This document shows positions 22,481-34,200 of a stretch of DNA of 64,000 nt, one piece after another (the stretch's first letter is position 1; every line of letters starts with the position of its first letter). The notes under the pieces are model-generated. The model was not told the origin of the DNA and did no database searches. It saw only the letters and a program-made list of their open reading frames with translations. The position numbers and the translations under genes were made by a program. The stretch spans positions 682,001 through 746,000 of the forward strand of contig JAFEKR010000017.1 of the NCBI GenBank assembly GCA_019022495.1, in the 5' to 3' direction. Source of the stretch: Epichloe hybrida (lineage: Eukaryota; Ascomycota; Sordariomycetes; Hypocreales; Clavicipitaceae).

Positions 22481-22486
22481 ACGCGT
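22481..22486. promoter_or_regulatory. Candidate MCB (MBF) element before DNA2
   Basis: ACGCGT lies about 155 bp before the DNA2 start codon. It is the MluI cell-cycle box bound by MBF in yeasts, which drives G1/S expression of replication genes. Confidence 0.45.
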
Positions 22487-22635
22487 CCCCTTAGCACTTG
22501 TCACTCCCTTGGCTAGTAAGTCAACACTTTTACATACAAATCCCCACATGGGCAATTCCTCTTTGTCCGATGTCTTTTTTGGAATCGATGCTTCAGATGA
22601 TTTGACGGAAACTATATGAAGCTGACTTGTCAATC

Positions 22636-25600
22636 ATGCCGCTCCAGAAATCGTACTCTGAGCGTGTAGGCTTCTCAACGGTAAGATTGGTCTTATTTAT
22701 CCATCTACACAACCACCTTGTTCCCGCCATCGTGATTGTCTCTTACTCGACTGACTCGACGACAGAACCGCAATCAGTGGCAACGGTCTCACAGTCATCC
22801 TTCCAACCTACAAGGACAGAGAAACCGCATCCTGCCACCAGTATCCGAAGTCACCAAGAGTAAACTGAACAAATTCCAGTACAACCCGGACGAGAAGGAA
22901 CACGATGTATTTGCAACAAAGCAGGACAAGAACACCCTTGGCGAGATGGGAGACGCGGCTGGGACAGCAGCCCCCGATGAAGCTCACCTCGTCACTCCAG
23001 TTACGCGCCTGAACTGGAGAGATTTGGTCGAGCCAAATGGCGTACTAGCCGACGAAGAGAAGGATGCCTCGCCGAGTGACACGTTGATGTGGAACAACAA
23101 GCAAGATTTGCTTTACGCTGCAGCCCTCTCGCCTATGTTGCCCCGCAAAGGGAAGAAACGTGCCAGAAGTTCCTCGCCCTTGTCGTCCCCAGCAGCCGAA
23201 AAGGGGACTGCGCCTGCGGTCAATATTCAAAAGCTGACGAAAGCCTTGAAATCCCCACAAGCGGATCCAACACTAGAGCTATGGGATCGATATTCCATGA
23301 ATGGACCAGACAATACGACAACGCCAACTGGCGCTGTCAATCCTGCTTTGGCACAACTCATGATCTCATCATCACCAAAACCTACGAAGGACATGTCTCT
23401 CCGACGGGGTCAAGATGCAAATTTGCGAAGGGCTATCAGCTGCGGATTGAACTGGCCCAAGCGGAGGAAGACCGAGAGGTCCAAATCTGGAAGTCAAAGT
23501 AGCAGTCAGCAACGGGAAATGGAGGCAGCTTCCAAGTCGTCCCTCGTCACAGCTTTGTTAGACACAATCACGAGCAGTATTCATGAGCCAAGCCTCGGCC
23601 ATTCTCGAAATCATTTGATGCAATCACCATCTCCGAAGAAACGAAAGTTATCGCCAAAACGGATGGAAACACCGCCCCGCAATGCAACGCCACAAGCAAC
23701 ATCATCATCATCTGACTACGGTGACGACGAGTTCGACGATGATGCGTTCATGGAACTAGAAGCGAGTTTACATGCGACTGGCCCAACGAACACTCCAAGC
23801 GCCGGTAATGGCGTCTTGAAGAACCCCCCGGCAGTGGTTAAGCATGATAAGCCGAGAGAAATGAAAAAAATGGGCGAAGACTTTGACGATTTTGACGACT
23901 CTTTATTCGACAACATTGCAGAAGCACGGAAACCCAATCCAAGGGTAATAACTCCCAAAAAGCAACGTTCCACGGATTTGCCAGCTACGAAACTTGAAGA
24001 AAGCCCTGGTACGGAGTTTGGTGACGATTTCGATGTGGATATTGACTTTGATGCTGTGGAATTGGCCGCAACGCAATCGGTACGACAAGTCGACGCATCG
24101 TCCCAAACTGTACGTATTGCCAGCCCATCGGGTGTTCATTTTCACTAAACAGGGGTAGAGCAAAAAGAAAGCAAAAACGATCCAGCGGTACTTGATTACA
24201 AGTGTGTTGGACGGCGATTTCGTCGACAAGTATGGAGTGACACGACCCGAGAAGGTTTGACTCACCCTTCCCAGTCATTGAAAGTATGCTGACGGTTCAT
24301 AGATCCTTATCATTCAAGCCGACGGTTCTAAAGTAACAAGAACCGTGCATCTTCGAGGTGCCTGGTTTGACACGCCTGCCCACACTGATTCTTACGTTCA
24401 TGTTATCGGAGCTTTTTCGGCTCGCGGGCAATGCATTGTGGACGATGCCCATAATCTTTTAATATTACATCCCGACCAGCTAATATCATCCACGGTCGTG
24501 GCTGATTCTTTTGGGTGCATGCGTCGAGCCGTGTTACAAGACCGCGTGAAAGCCACCAGCGAAGCCTCGCCGCCACTTGTCTATGGGACAATGCTGCACG
24601 AAATCTTCCAAGAAGCACTCTTGGTAAATAAATGGGACTTGACTTTTCTTGCAAGTGTGATTGATCGAATATGCGACAAGCACGTGGAAGACCTATACAC
24701 CATCAAGGTCGGCTTGCCCAGTGCAAAAGAACATTTATTATCGAAAATGACAGAATTGAGCTACTGGGCCAAATCTTTTGTTTCGTCACAACCACAAGCT
24801 GACGCTGTCGTCGAGGACCGGAACGGCAAAAAAGCCAACATGGCCATCACGAAGCTTCTCGACGTTGAAGAGCACGTCTGGTCTCCCATGTACGGTTTGA
24901 AAGGCAACATTGACGCCACCGTTGAAGTTACGATGAACGATGGCAAGCAATCTCGAACTTTGACTGTCCCATTCGAAGTGAAGACGGGCAAACATGCAAA
25001 TAGCAGCCACATGGCTCAAACAGCACTATACACATTACTTTTATCTGACCGATATGACATTGATATTGCTTACGGAGTGCTATACTACATGGAAACATCA
25101 AAAACTATGCGGATTCCTGCTGTTCAACATGAGCTGAGACATATGATTCTGCAACGGAACCAGCTGGCATGCTATGTTCGAGAGAGGAGTGTGCAACTGC
25201 CGCCAATGCTGAAAAATAAGCACTTGTGTGGCAAGTGCTATGCTAAGACTTCGTGTTTCACATACCACCGGTTGGCGGATGATGGCGACGGAGAGAGCAG
25301 CGGCATGAACGAAAAGTTTGATGAGCTTGTCAAGCATTTGACTCCAGCTCACCAGGAATTTTTTGTGAGATGGGAGAATCTTCTCACGAAGGAAGAAAAG
25401 GAGAGCCGCAAGAAGAAGCGAGAGTTGTGGACCATGACCAGTGTCGAGCGCGAACAACGATCCAGATGTTTCTCGGATGTCATCATTGAAGAGGGATCCG
25501 CATCCGAGGATACAGACAACCCCCGCATCAATCGATTCTATTACACCTTTGTGAAGCGAAATCATCAACAAGGGTTTTCTTTCTTGGAATCGGAATTAAG

Positions 25601-27572
25601 CACTGGTGAACCTATAGTCGTGTCTGACGAAGAAGGACATTTTGCCTTGGCCATTGGATACGTCACGGCCGTTCGAAAACAGAGGATCAGCGTGGCAGTC
25701 GACAGGCGGCTTCACAATGCACGAATTCGGCAGCCTGGTTTTGATGAAATTGACAACCAAGTCTTTGCTAGTATCATGGACGTGGCACAAAAAGGCGCAA
25801 GCCCTGATCAAACGCAAAAAAAGATCAAGGAGCCACCTGTTCGCTACCGTTTGGATCAAGACGAGTTTAGTAACGGCATGGCAACCGTCAGAAACAACCT
25901 CGTCCAAATGATGGCAAATGACGTTGCGGCAGCTGCTCAAATACGTCGGTTGATTGTCGACCTGGCGGCACCAAGATTTAAAACAGCCCCAACCCAGTAC
26001 ACAGTAACAGACGGAGAGACGCTCAACATTGACCAACGACGGGCCATCGAGAAAGTCATGAGCACACAAGATTATTCTCTGGTCCTCGGCATGCCTGGTA
26101 CTGGCAAGACAACAACAATTGCGCACATCATCCGGGCGCTGGTTTCTCAAGGCAAGACTGTGCTTCTGACATCGCACACCCATACAGCGGTTGACAACAT
26201 TTTGCTCAAACTAAAATCTGACAAGATTCCAATTCTTCGCTTGGGAGCACCAGCAAAAGTGCACCCAGAGGTCCAAGACTTTGCCCACCTCGCGGGACAA
26301 GTGAAGAAGACCTTCGAAGAGATTAAGGAAGCTTGGCATGGGACGCCTGTCGTTGCAACAACCTGTTTGGGCATTAACCATCCTGTCTTTCTGGAACGGT
26401 CATTTGACTATTGCATCGTGGATGAAGCGTCACAGATTACTCTTCCCATCTGTGCTGGTCCAATTCGTTTGGCACGCTCCTTCGTCCTTGTAGGGGATCA
26501 TAACCAGCTGCCCCCGGTTGTGAGAAACGAAGAAGCTCGAGAAGGTGGCTTGGATATAAGCTTATTTAAGCTTCTTTCTGATGCTCACCCCGAAGCCGTT
26601 GTCAATCTTGAGCACCAATATCGAATGTGCGAGGACATCATGACTCTTAGTAACACCTTGATCTATGAAGGGAAACTTCGATGTGGCACTGAATCGCTCC
26701 GAAGAAAGAAGCTTCACATTCCGAAAATGACCGCGCTCGGCCAAGTCCATTACAACGCATCCTCCTTGGCTCATCCAGGAACCCCACGATCGTTTTGTAC
26801 CGGGCCAAGTCCATCCCGATGCTGGTTATACGACCTGCTGGATAGTGAAGCCCGAGTTCGATTTATCAACACCGATACTATAAGCCCCATGGTTCGAGAA
26901 GAAGCTCAAGGGAAGCGGATTGTCAATTCAGCAGAAGTCGGAATCGTATCACAACTGGTGGAGAGTTTGCTCACAGTTGGTGTCCCAGCGTCAGAAGTGG
27001 GCGTGATGACGCATTATCGAGCACAGTTGTTCCTCTTGAAGGAAAAGCTGAAAGGATTTGCTGGAGTCGAAATGCACACAACAGACCGCTTTCAAGGACG
27101 AGACAAAGAAGTCATTGTGCTCAGTCTTGTGCGAAGCAACGAGTCATGCAATATTGGGGATTTGCTCAAGGATTGGAGGAGAATAAACGTGGCCTTCACG
27201 CGAGCAAAAACGAAGTTACTTGTTGTGGGCAGCATGAACACGTTGAAACATAGTGGGAAAGAGAACATGCTCAGTCGATTTATATCTTTGATGGAGGAGC
27301 GCGATTGGATATATGACTTACCGGGGAATGCCATTGAGAGCCATCACTTTGAAGAGCTCAGCACGCCGATGACTTCTGTGCCGACACCAAAACCCAAACC
27401 AAAAACACCCACGAAGCTGCCCAAAAAGGGATTGTTCAATACCATGGGCAAGGAGAACCGTCGTCCATCGCCAAAGAAGGCTAGGATCGGGGAGAAGGCA
27501 TTACTGAAAGGGAAATTGGTCACGAGGGACATTCTGAATGAAATGACCAACGGCGCATATATGGATGTTTAG
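22636..27572 (+). CDS. DNA2: DNA replication ATP-dependent helicase/nuclease DNA2
   Basis: Four exons, 22636-22680, 22766-24109, 24159-24254 and 24303-27572, encode 1584 aa. The N-terminal ~450 residues are disordered and acidic, with EFDDDAF- and DFDDFDDSLF-like patches. The nuclease domain follows: a first iron-sulfur cysteine in DSFGCMRRA (about residue 566), the catalytic GNIDAT and FEVKTGK motifs (about 696-722) and three more cysteines in CGKCYAKTSC (about 805-814). The SF1B helicase has Walker A GMPGTGKTTT (about 1093), DEASQ, GDHNQLPPV, the QYRM motif and VAFTRAK. Dna2 cleaves long Okazaki flaps and resects DNA ends. Exon 1 was recognised because MPLQKSYSE joins the next exon in phase. 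The exon 3 donor is gtttga, weaker than usual. Confidence 0.96.
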
Positions 27573-28427
27573 GACAGGTGCCCCTGTTCTTGTATGATTT
27601 AAGCACATGGATACAAGAGAGTATCTAGAATTGGCGCATATATATTGGGTATCAACTGAATAGGATTTGTATACCAGTGTCCATTCCCTCGTGGCAGAGT
27701 GCATTTGGCTCGGGTGTAAAAATGATCCGAGTATTTGTCGAAAGACTCGAGAAAGTTGGCGTCAAATTAGCCATCCCGAAGTTCGGATACGCCGAGCGCA
27801 GCAGCGCCCAGTTCATGGTCTGAGCGGACTTGCAATTGTTGGTTGATCTGGGCGATGCTGATGGTGGAACTACGTCGGGTCCCAGACTTTGATGTAGTCT
27901 TGAGTCTTGACAGCTCGGGGAGAGGTGTCCGATTGAGGGAAGCTGGGACCCCGTCATCTGCTTTGTATAATCTCATGATGCTGCTGCCTTCTTCTGATGC
28001 CACCCTCTGGAAGATGTCTCATACATCGATCATCTTCTCTCGAATTCGAGGCCCCTTTTCTTCCTCGTATCGAGGGGCAGCTGCGCCCTCGAGGTCGATC
28101 AATTGCACGTGGGTGCGTGCGTTATTTCCCAAGAGTTTTGCAATGTTGTCCATGCCTTGCATCCTCTCTGCACTCGGGCTGGAGCCGAAGCGCGAATGAC
28201 GTCGAAAGCCCACCGCACCGACTCACATGATGGGGGGCGCGTCCTTGGCGAAAGAATCACGTGACTGAGGACAAACTGAAACCGGGGGCATCTCCGTCTC
28301 CAGCGAAACAAGCGGCTTCCCCATCTAAGCCAAACCCTCAACAACGTATTTCAAAGAAAGCCCAGCCATCGAGGCACGACAGTCCGTCCCCATCCACGGC
28401 AACCCCGCGTACATATCCTCCTCGATC
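27573..28427. other. Region between DNA2 and the complex I ESSS gene
   Basis: Both flanking genes are on the plus strand. A minus-strand frame interrupted by a stop codon occupies 27767-28153 and is listed separately. The rest is 3' flank of DNA2 and promoter of the ESSS gene. Confidence 0.55.
27767..28153 (-). pseudogene. Possible small gene interrupted by an in-frame TGA
   Basis: On the minus strand an ATG at 28151-28153 opens a 44-codon frame (starting MDNIAKLLGNNARTH) ending at TGA 28019-28021. The same frame resumes at once (DIFQRVASEEGSSIMRLYK) for 83 further codons to TAA at 27767. Both parts look like protein (mixed polar/hydrophobic, ending IAQINQQLQVRSDHELGAAA). No intron of plausible size removes the TGA and keeps frame: the only in-phase GT..AG pair is 18 nt. 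It could be a pseudogene, a sequencing error, a gene with an unusual structure, or a chance frame. I do not recognise the family. Confidence 0.35.
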
Positions 28428-29005
28428 ATGACCATGATCCGAAACTCCGTCGCTCCGCTGAGAGCGGTGCGATGCGCCCGCCAACCCTTCGCCGTGAGGT
28501 CCTTCTCCGTATCCACCCGACGACAAGGCGGCGGCCACGGCAACGAGTCGCAGTTCGAACCTCCCACCGGCTGGCTCTGGGGCATCAAGCCCGGCGAGAA
28601 GCCCGAGCCCGAAGGGTGGGAGTGGCCCATGTATCTCTTCTGCGGCAGTCTGGTGGCTGCTGGCGTTGCTCTGGCCTTCAAGCCTGACACTTCGTAAGTC
28701 GGGCCTTCCTCCCGTTTGGCGCATCCGGTCGAAACCCCGTGTCCTTTTCCTGCGCCAGCGTGACGAGATGCAGACTTAACCTGGTCGGCATGCTGTGTGG
28801 TGTCATGGGGCTTGGGACTGACTCGGCAAGGAAGGGGCTGAGAAGTCGACGCCGGTTTTTTTTCGAGGAAGCAGGCGCGAATTTTTGAAGGACATTTTGG
28901 CTGACGAAATACTATAGCGTTTCTACATGGGCTCTCGAGGAGGCTCGCCGGCGGTTAGAGGCCGAGGGTATTCTGCCAGATCCCAGCCAGGAGAAGAAGG
29001 AGTAG
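28428..29005 (+). CDS. Complex I ESSS subunit (NDUFB11-type)
   Basis: Two exons, 28428-28693 and 28918-29005, encode 117 aa. The first ~35 residues are rich in Arg and Ser with no acids (RNSVAPLRAVRCARQP), a mitochondrial presequence. Then comes the conserved NESQFEPPTGWLWGIKPGEK block with GWEWPMY, one membrane helix (about residues 66-85) and a C-terminal charged helix with WALEEARRRLEAEG. This is the ESSS accessory subunit of NADH:ubiquinone oxidoreductase, in the membrane arm. The intron (gtaagt..ctatag) is 224 nt, longer than most here, and follows ACT TC inside the codon for Ser89. An assembly factor for the same complex, IND1, is also in the window at 62-63 kb. Confidence 0.93.
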
Positions 29006-29392
29006 GAGGCGCATTTATCGAGGTGGATGAGAGACGTTGGTGGAATAGAGAGGAGGATGGACGCGGCAGAGGCAGAGGCTTACAACTACGGCGTCGAGCG
29101 CCAATATGTACATGTTTTTGGGCCTTCTTTCGGGTGGGGTTTTTTTTTGGAGAGGGGGGGCAAGATAAACTCCTTCAATCGTACGACACATTAGAATTTT
29201 TTTTTTTTAATAATGCATTTCCGACTCATCCTGATGTTAAGATTCAACATTTGCACACGGTATAGATACTTGAATGGTAGCCGCGCTCAATACTGCAAAT
29301 GTGACAATATGACATTCTGCATCTAGGCATAGATTTTTTTCACAAGCCTATCTCCAAGCGCCTGTGCTCTATGTAAACTCGCCCGTTGCTAC
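29006..29392. other. Intergenic region between convergent genes
   Basis: A 387 bp spacer between the ESSS and aminotransferase stops. It has T-runs near 29140-29149 and 29196-29208 and no gene. Confidence 0.6.
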
Positions 29393-30755
29393 TTAATCGA
29401 TTCGGACACTCCACTCATGCTCCTCCTCACCATACTGAATAGCTTCTATCCATTCCTTGAGGCGCAAGGCAGTCTCGCCAGATTCCTCGGTCTCCTTCAG
29501 GCCACAATCGACATGCTTGTCCTTCCAGGCGATTTTTCGGACGGGGCTGACAATGGCAGCAGTACCGGAGCCAAAAGCTTCCACCAAGCGTCCGTCCTGG
29601 GAAGCTGCGTAAAGCTCGCGCATGGTATACTTGCGCTCGGTGACCTTCCATCCCTCTGGGATCAAACGCTCACGAGCCAGTGTCAAGACAGAGTCTCTAG
29701 TGACACCTTCCAGAATAGTGCCGTCAAGAGGAGCGGTAATGAGCTCCTTCTGGCCAGTATGCTGGTCCTTGATGACCACAAACATGTTCATGGTACCAAC
29801 CTCGGTGACGTATTCTTCCTCGCCGAAGAGCCAGAGATTCTGCTGGTAACCACGGCTAGCGGCCTGAAGCTGGGGCACGATGCATGGGGCATAGTTGGCA
29901 CCCAGCTTCTTGTCACCGACGCCGCCGGGCCAGGCCCTCACAGCGTAGTCGGTAGCTTCTAGTGAGACGGCCTTGAAGCCAGTGGGGTAATAAGGGCCAA
30001 CGGGAGAAGCAATCACATAGAGGAGTGCGGAGCCAGGGGGGCCGACACCGAGAGTCTTTTGGGTACCAATAATGGTTGGTCGGAGGTAAAGCGAGTATCC
30101 CCGCTGGTCAGGGATGAACCGAGAGTCAAGCTTGGTGAACTTGCTGATGAGCTCAATGAAGCTTGTAGGTTCAAAGGTGGGCAGTGCGATGCGCGCCGAA
30201 GACCTATTCAAGCGAGCCATGTTCTTGTCTGGGCGGAAGAGTCGGACCTTGCCGTTCTTGTCTTTGTATGCCTTCATGCCCTCGAAACATTCAAAGGCGT
30301 AATGAAAGACGCAGGTGGCAGGGTCTAGTGAAAGGTTCTGGTAGGGAGTGATTTTTGGCTCGAGCCAGCCATCATCTTGGGTCCATTCAATGGCAAGCAT
30401 GTGATCTTTTAAGATTGGTCTTTTGTTAGCTTTTCTTTTCTTTTTTTTTAAATTTTTTTTTTCCCAAGCTCGTTGAAGGACATGGATAAATGCAAGTGGA
30501 GGGGATAATGAGGACAACCACGCGGAACACACCAGTAAACTCCCGGCCGAAGACCAAGGATTCAGGTTTACTCAGCTCCTTGGGACTGCTCGTCTCGGTT
30601 ATGGTAAGCTTCCTGGGATCGAGCGCCTTCTGCTTGGAATCTGAAGCGGCCTCAGCCTTGATGCTGAAGCAACGGAGGGGACGAGCAGCTTGGAGAGTCC
30701 GCGAGGACCTGGTGGCGGCCCAGACGGCACTCCGCGCAAGACGCGCGGAACGCAT
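29393..30755 (-). CDS. BAT1: Branched-chain amino acid aminotransferase, mitochondrial
   Basis: Two exons on the minus strand, 30533-30755 and 29393-30405, encode 411 aa. The first ~40 residues are Arg/Ala/Ser-rich ([18 protein letters not shown]), a mitochondrial presequence. The fold-type IV PLP domain shows [51 protein letters not shown] with the PLP-binding lysine, and GTAAIVSPV. The intron (gtgtgt..ttaaaag, branch CTAAC) joins REFT to DHML. The enzyme transaminates Leu, Ile and Val with 2-oxoglutarate, the last step of their synthesis in mitochondria. It is divergent from the SCY1-like gene, and its upstream region holds a Leu3-type site. Confidence 0.96.
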
Positions 30756-30760
30756 GCTGA

Positions 30761-31078
30761 CTATTGGCGAAACGCAACTGTTTGGGGGTCGCGGAGGAGC
30801 AGCTGCGAGGAATTCGACCGGTCAAGCGTGCGACGAGCAAGGGGCGGCGACTTGATCAATTGAAGATGATGCTGAGTCGAAAGCTTTGAGTTGTAGCCGG
30901 CATTGTGGAGCATCGCATCCATCAGAGGAGGGCCGATACCGGTACCGGAGACACCAGGGCCAGGGCCGAAGGTAAGCGCCGTCGGCTTGGACTTGTTCAT
31001 AATCAAGGTACCGGGTAGGGAGAGCCGCTCGACTGCAGCCTGCGGCAATCTGGCCAACGAGGCTCCATCCAGCGTCAT
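30761..31078 (-). other. Long upstream open frame before BAT1
   Basis: An ATG at 31076-31078 opens 105 codons on the BAT1 strand and stops at 30761, five bases before the BAT1 start codon at 30755. If transcribed with BAT1 it would be an unusually long uORF. The product (starting MTLDGASLARLPQAAV) has no recognised domain. It may be chance in GC-rich leader sequence. Confidence 0.35.
30939..30948. promoter_or_regulatory. Candidate Leu3 binding site before BAT1
   Basis: CCGGTACCGG, a perfect 10-bp palindrome, lies 184 bp before the BAT1 start codon. It fits the Leu3 consensus CCGGNNCCGG (paired CCG/CGG half sites with 4-bp spacing) known from yeast branched-chain amino acid genes including BAT1. 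A related GGTACCGGG is at about 31006-31014. Confidence 0.55.
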
Positions 31079-31294
31079 TGTCCGGACGCCAACGCGAGCC
31101 GCCCATTGCGCCTCAATCGAGCTAAGGCAACCTTAACCTTGGCTTTTTTTCTTCTCCAAGAAAGCAAACCTCTCGTGAAAACCAGCCAGCATCGATCCAT
31201 CTCTCTTTGCGACGAGTCGTCTGCCCTGCTTTGCCGGCTCGGCGACATGATATCACGAGGTGCTGCTGAATCGCGCCGTCCATAAACTTGCACC

Positions 31295-34200
31295 ATGTTC
31301 TCCTCGGCGCTCAAGTCCATATCCGCCACAAATATCACTGCCAACTACTCCGTCTCACCGAACCCTACCTCGACCGCTGGACCATGGAAGATATACGATG
31401 CCAAGAAGAAGTCCACCGGGAAAGCCTACAGTGTCTTTGTTTTCGATCGGAAGGCGTTGGAATCACATGGCAACTCCTTGGGCCGCTCCGGCGCCTCTGG
31501 CTTCAGGCGCAGTGTGGATGAGGTGGTTGAGCGCTTGAAGAAGGAAGCCTCCAGCCTGGCGAAGCTTCGGCATCCGTCCATTTTGGAATTGGTTGAGCCC
31601 GTGGAGGAGACGCGAGGAGGAGGGTTGCAGTTCGTGACGGAAGCCGTTTCCGCATCGCTGTCGAGCTTGTTACAAGACAAGGACGACCAAGAAAGTTCTG
31701 GTGGTAGATCGCGCCGATTCGTCACCGAAGATTCAGATGGTGTGCTGCGAAGGCGAGAGCTCGAGATTGACGAATTGGAAATCCAAAAGGGCTTGCTACA
31801 AGTGAGCAAGGCGTTGGAGTTCTTGCACGAAAATGCCGGTCTTGTTCATGGCAATCTGACCCCTGACGCCGTGCTTATCAATGCCAAGGCAAGTGTTTTG
31901 AAGTATGGTCCGGGCTCGGGTTGAAGTTACTGACATGGTTGCCAGTCCGATTGGAAGATGAGCGGTTTGTCATTTTGTACTCCAGCTGATGGCTCGACCA
32001 AGCCCACCTCGATCCAAGCCATAAGCTTGGGAGAAGTACTAAACATGGACCCTCGATTGCCCAAGCTCGTCCAATTGAATCTCGACTTCACATCACCAGA
32101 CTTGGTCATGGACAGTAACTTGACGGCGGCAGCAGACATGTTCTCCCTCGGTTTATTAGCAATCGCACTGTATAACTCGCCGCATAGGTCACCTCTCGAA
32201 TGTCACGGCAGCTTGTCATCGTACAAGAGGCTTTTCTCTTCATCATCTACTGTGCCGTCCTCATCGAACGGCTTTCTATCATCTCGACCTCTCCCCAAGG
32301 ATCTATTACACCACGTGTTACCGAGACTGATCACCAGGAGACCAGCTCAGCGAATGAGTGCCCGTGAGTTTCAAGAAAGCGAATACTTTGACAACATTCT
32401 AGTTTCGACGATACGATTTCTGGATTCCTTCCCAGCCAAAACACCCAACGAGAAGTCGCAATTTATGCGAGGGCTGCACAAAGTGCTCCCTTCGTTCCCC
32501 AAATCTGTCATGGAAAAGAAGATCCTACCGGCCTTGTTGGATGAGCTCAAAGATAGAGACTTGTTATCTCTGATTCTTCAAAATATCTTTAAAATTGTTG
32601 AACTACTACCATCGGCTCAGAGGGCTTTCGGAGAAAAGGTCCGCCCGGCGCTGAAAGACATTTTTGTAGTGAAGGTGAAACAAAGCCCGGAGAAAGACCC
32701 AGCTAGAGATGCTGGGTTGATGGTGTTCCTCGAGAACCTCTCCCTGGCCGCGGACAACTCCACGGGAAAGGAGTTCAAGGATGGTCAGTACCTTTTTTTT
32801 TTCCCGTCCTTTTTGTCAAAAAGATGACACAAGCTGTTCCGTGTCCCTCTAACCCATTCAATTAGATATTCTGCCCGTCATCCTGGCCGCCGTTGAGTGT
32901 CCCACGCACTCCATAGTGGACGTGGCATTGCGAACGTTGCCGTCTGTGCTCCCCGTTCTTGACTTCAGCACCATCAAGAATGAGCTCTTCCCCGTGGTAG
33001 CTACCGTATTCAGTAGGACCAGCAGCCTGGCCATCAAGGTGCGCGGCCTGCAAGCGTTTGTGATTCTCTGCGGGGGCTCGACCGACGCAGCTACCGACGA
33101 CGGGCTCAACGGACTCGTCGAGAACAAGAAGAAGACGTCTTCATCGAGCGCATTGGACAAATACACCATGCAGGAAAAGGTTGTACCTCTAGTCAAAGCC
33201 ATCAAGACAAAGGAGCCTGCCGTCATGTTGGCTGCCCTCAACGTCCTCCGGATGGTTGGCGAAACAGCCGACGCTGACTTTGTCGCCATGGATATCCTGC
33301 CCATCCTGTGGAGCATGAGCCTGGGGCCCTTGCTTGACTTGAGGCAGTTCCAAACGTTCATGCAGCTGATCAAGAATCTCTCGCGAAGAGTCGAAGACGA
33401 ACAGACCAAGAAGCTGCAAGAGCTCTCGGGCTCAGCCAACGCAGGAAAGGCCGGCCCCAACGAGGACTTCCTCGCCTTTGGTGGCGTCACTGGGACCGCC
33501 TTTGATGACAACAACGGCACCGGCGGCAACGGAGATGACTTTGAAGCGTTGGTAAAGGGCAAAGGGGGTATTTCGCCATCATCCTTCAGAGGCACCAACA
33601 ACAATGGCTTCTCTGGCTGGGACGAAACACCGTCCGTCATGTCCGCAGTCAAATCCACATCCAGCACCCCCAAGACACCCTCCTTCTCATGGTCCACGCA
33701 CGTCCCGGCCAGTCCTTCGACAACGTCGCAGCCGACCATGGGCAACCAGCCTGGTTTCCGAGCCGCGACGCCGGACCTGGCTCGCTTCGGCACCCTTGCG
33801 CCATCATCAACGCAGTACAGTCAGCCGCTGCAACCCACGACGTCGCCATCGGCACCCGCTCTCCGTCCACCACCCGCACAGCAGCCCTCTTCGTCGGTCA
33901 ACTGGCCCGCCACTGCAGCGACAACGCCTAACCCGTGGGCGTCCTCGTATTCCTCGCCCTCGGCAACCTACACAAGCCATTCCAGCCACACTCCCACCGC
34001 TGCGGGCTCCAGCCTCGGCGGGATGAACAGCGCCATGTCCAACATGACGACGCTTGGCCAGGGTCAGGGCCAGGGCCGGCCACCCCTGGGAGGCGGTGCC
34101 TCGTCGAGGAACCCGTCCTTTTCGATCCCACCTCCACCGGGCAGCACCTCATCACCCAGCACTAGTTTTAGTTTCGGCATCAAGCCGCCGCCCACGCAGT

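Larger units (their letters stand above)
22139..22635. other. Divergent promoter region, unknown gene (-) and DNA2 (+)
   Basis: A 497 bp spacer containing a GATA-site palindrome cluster (22294-22315), another GATAAG at about 22270 and an ACGCGT hexamer (22481-22486), listed separately. No gene is seen. Confidence 0.65.
30756..31294. other. Divergent promoter region, BAT1 (-) and SCY1-like kinase (+)
   Basis: A 539 bp spacer. On the BAT1 side it contains a 105-codon open frame (30761-31078, minus) and a CCGGTACCGG site. A TGAGTCG word at 30873-30879 is one base from a Gcn4/Cpc1 site. Confidence 0.65.

Noticed and set aside
31889..31924. Premature end of the SCY1-like gene at TGA 31922-31924
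   Set aside because: A GC-AG intron removes this stop and joins the kinase-like domain in phase.
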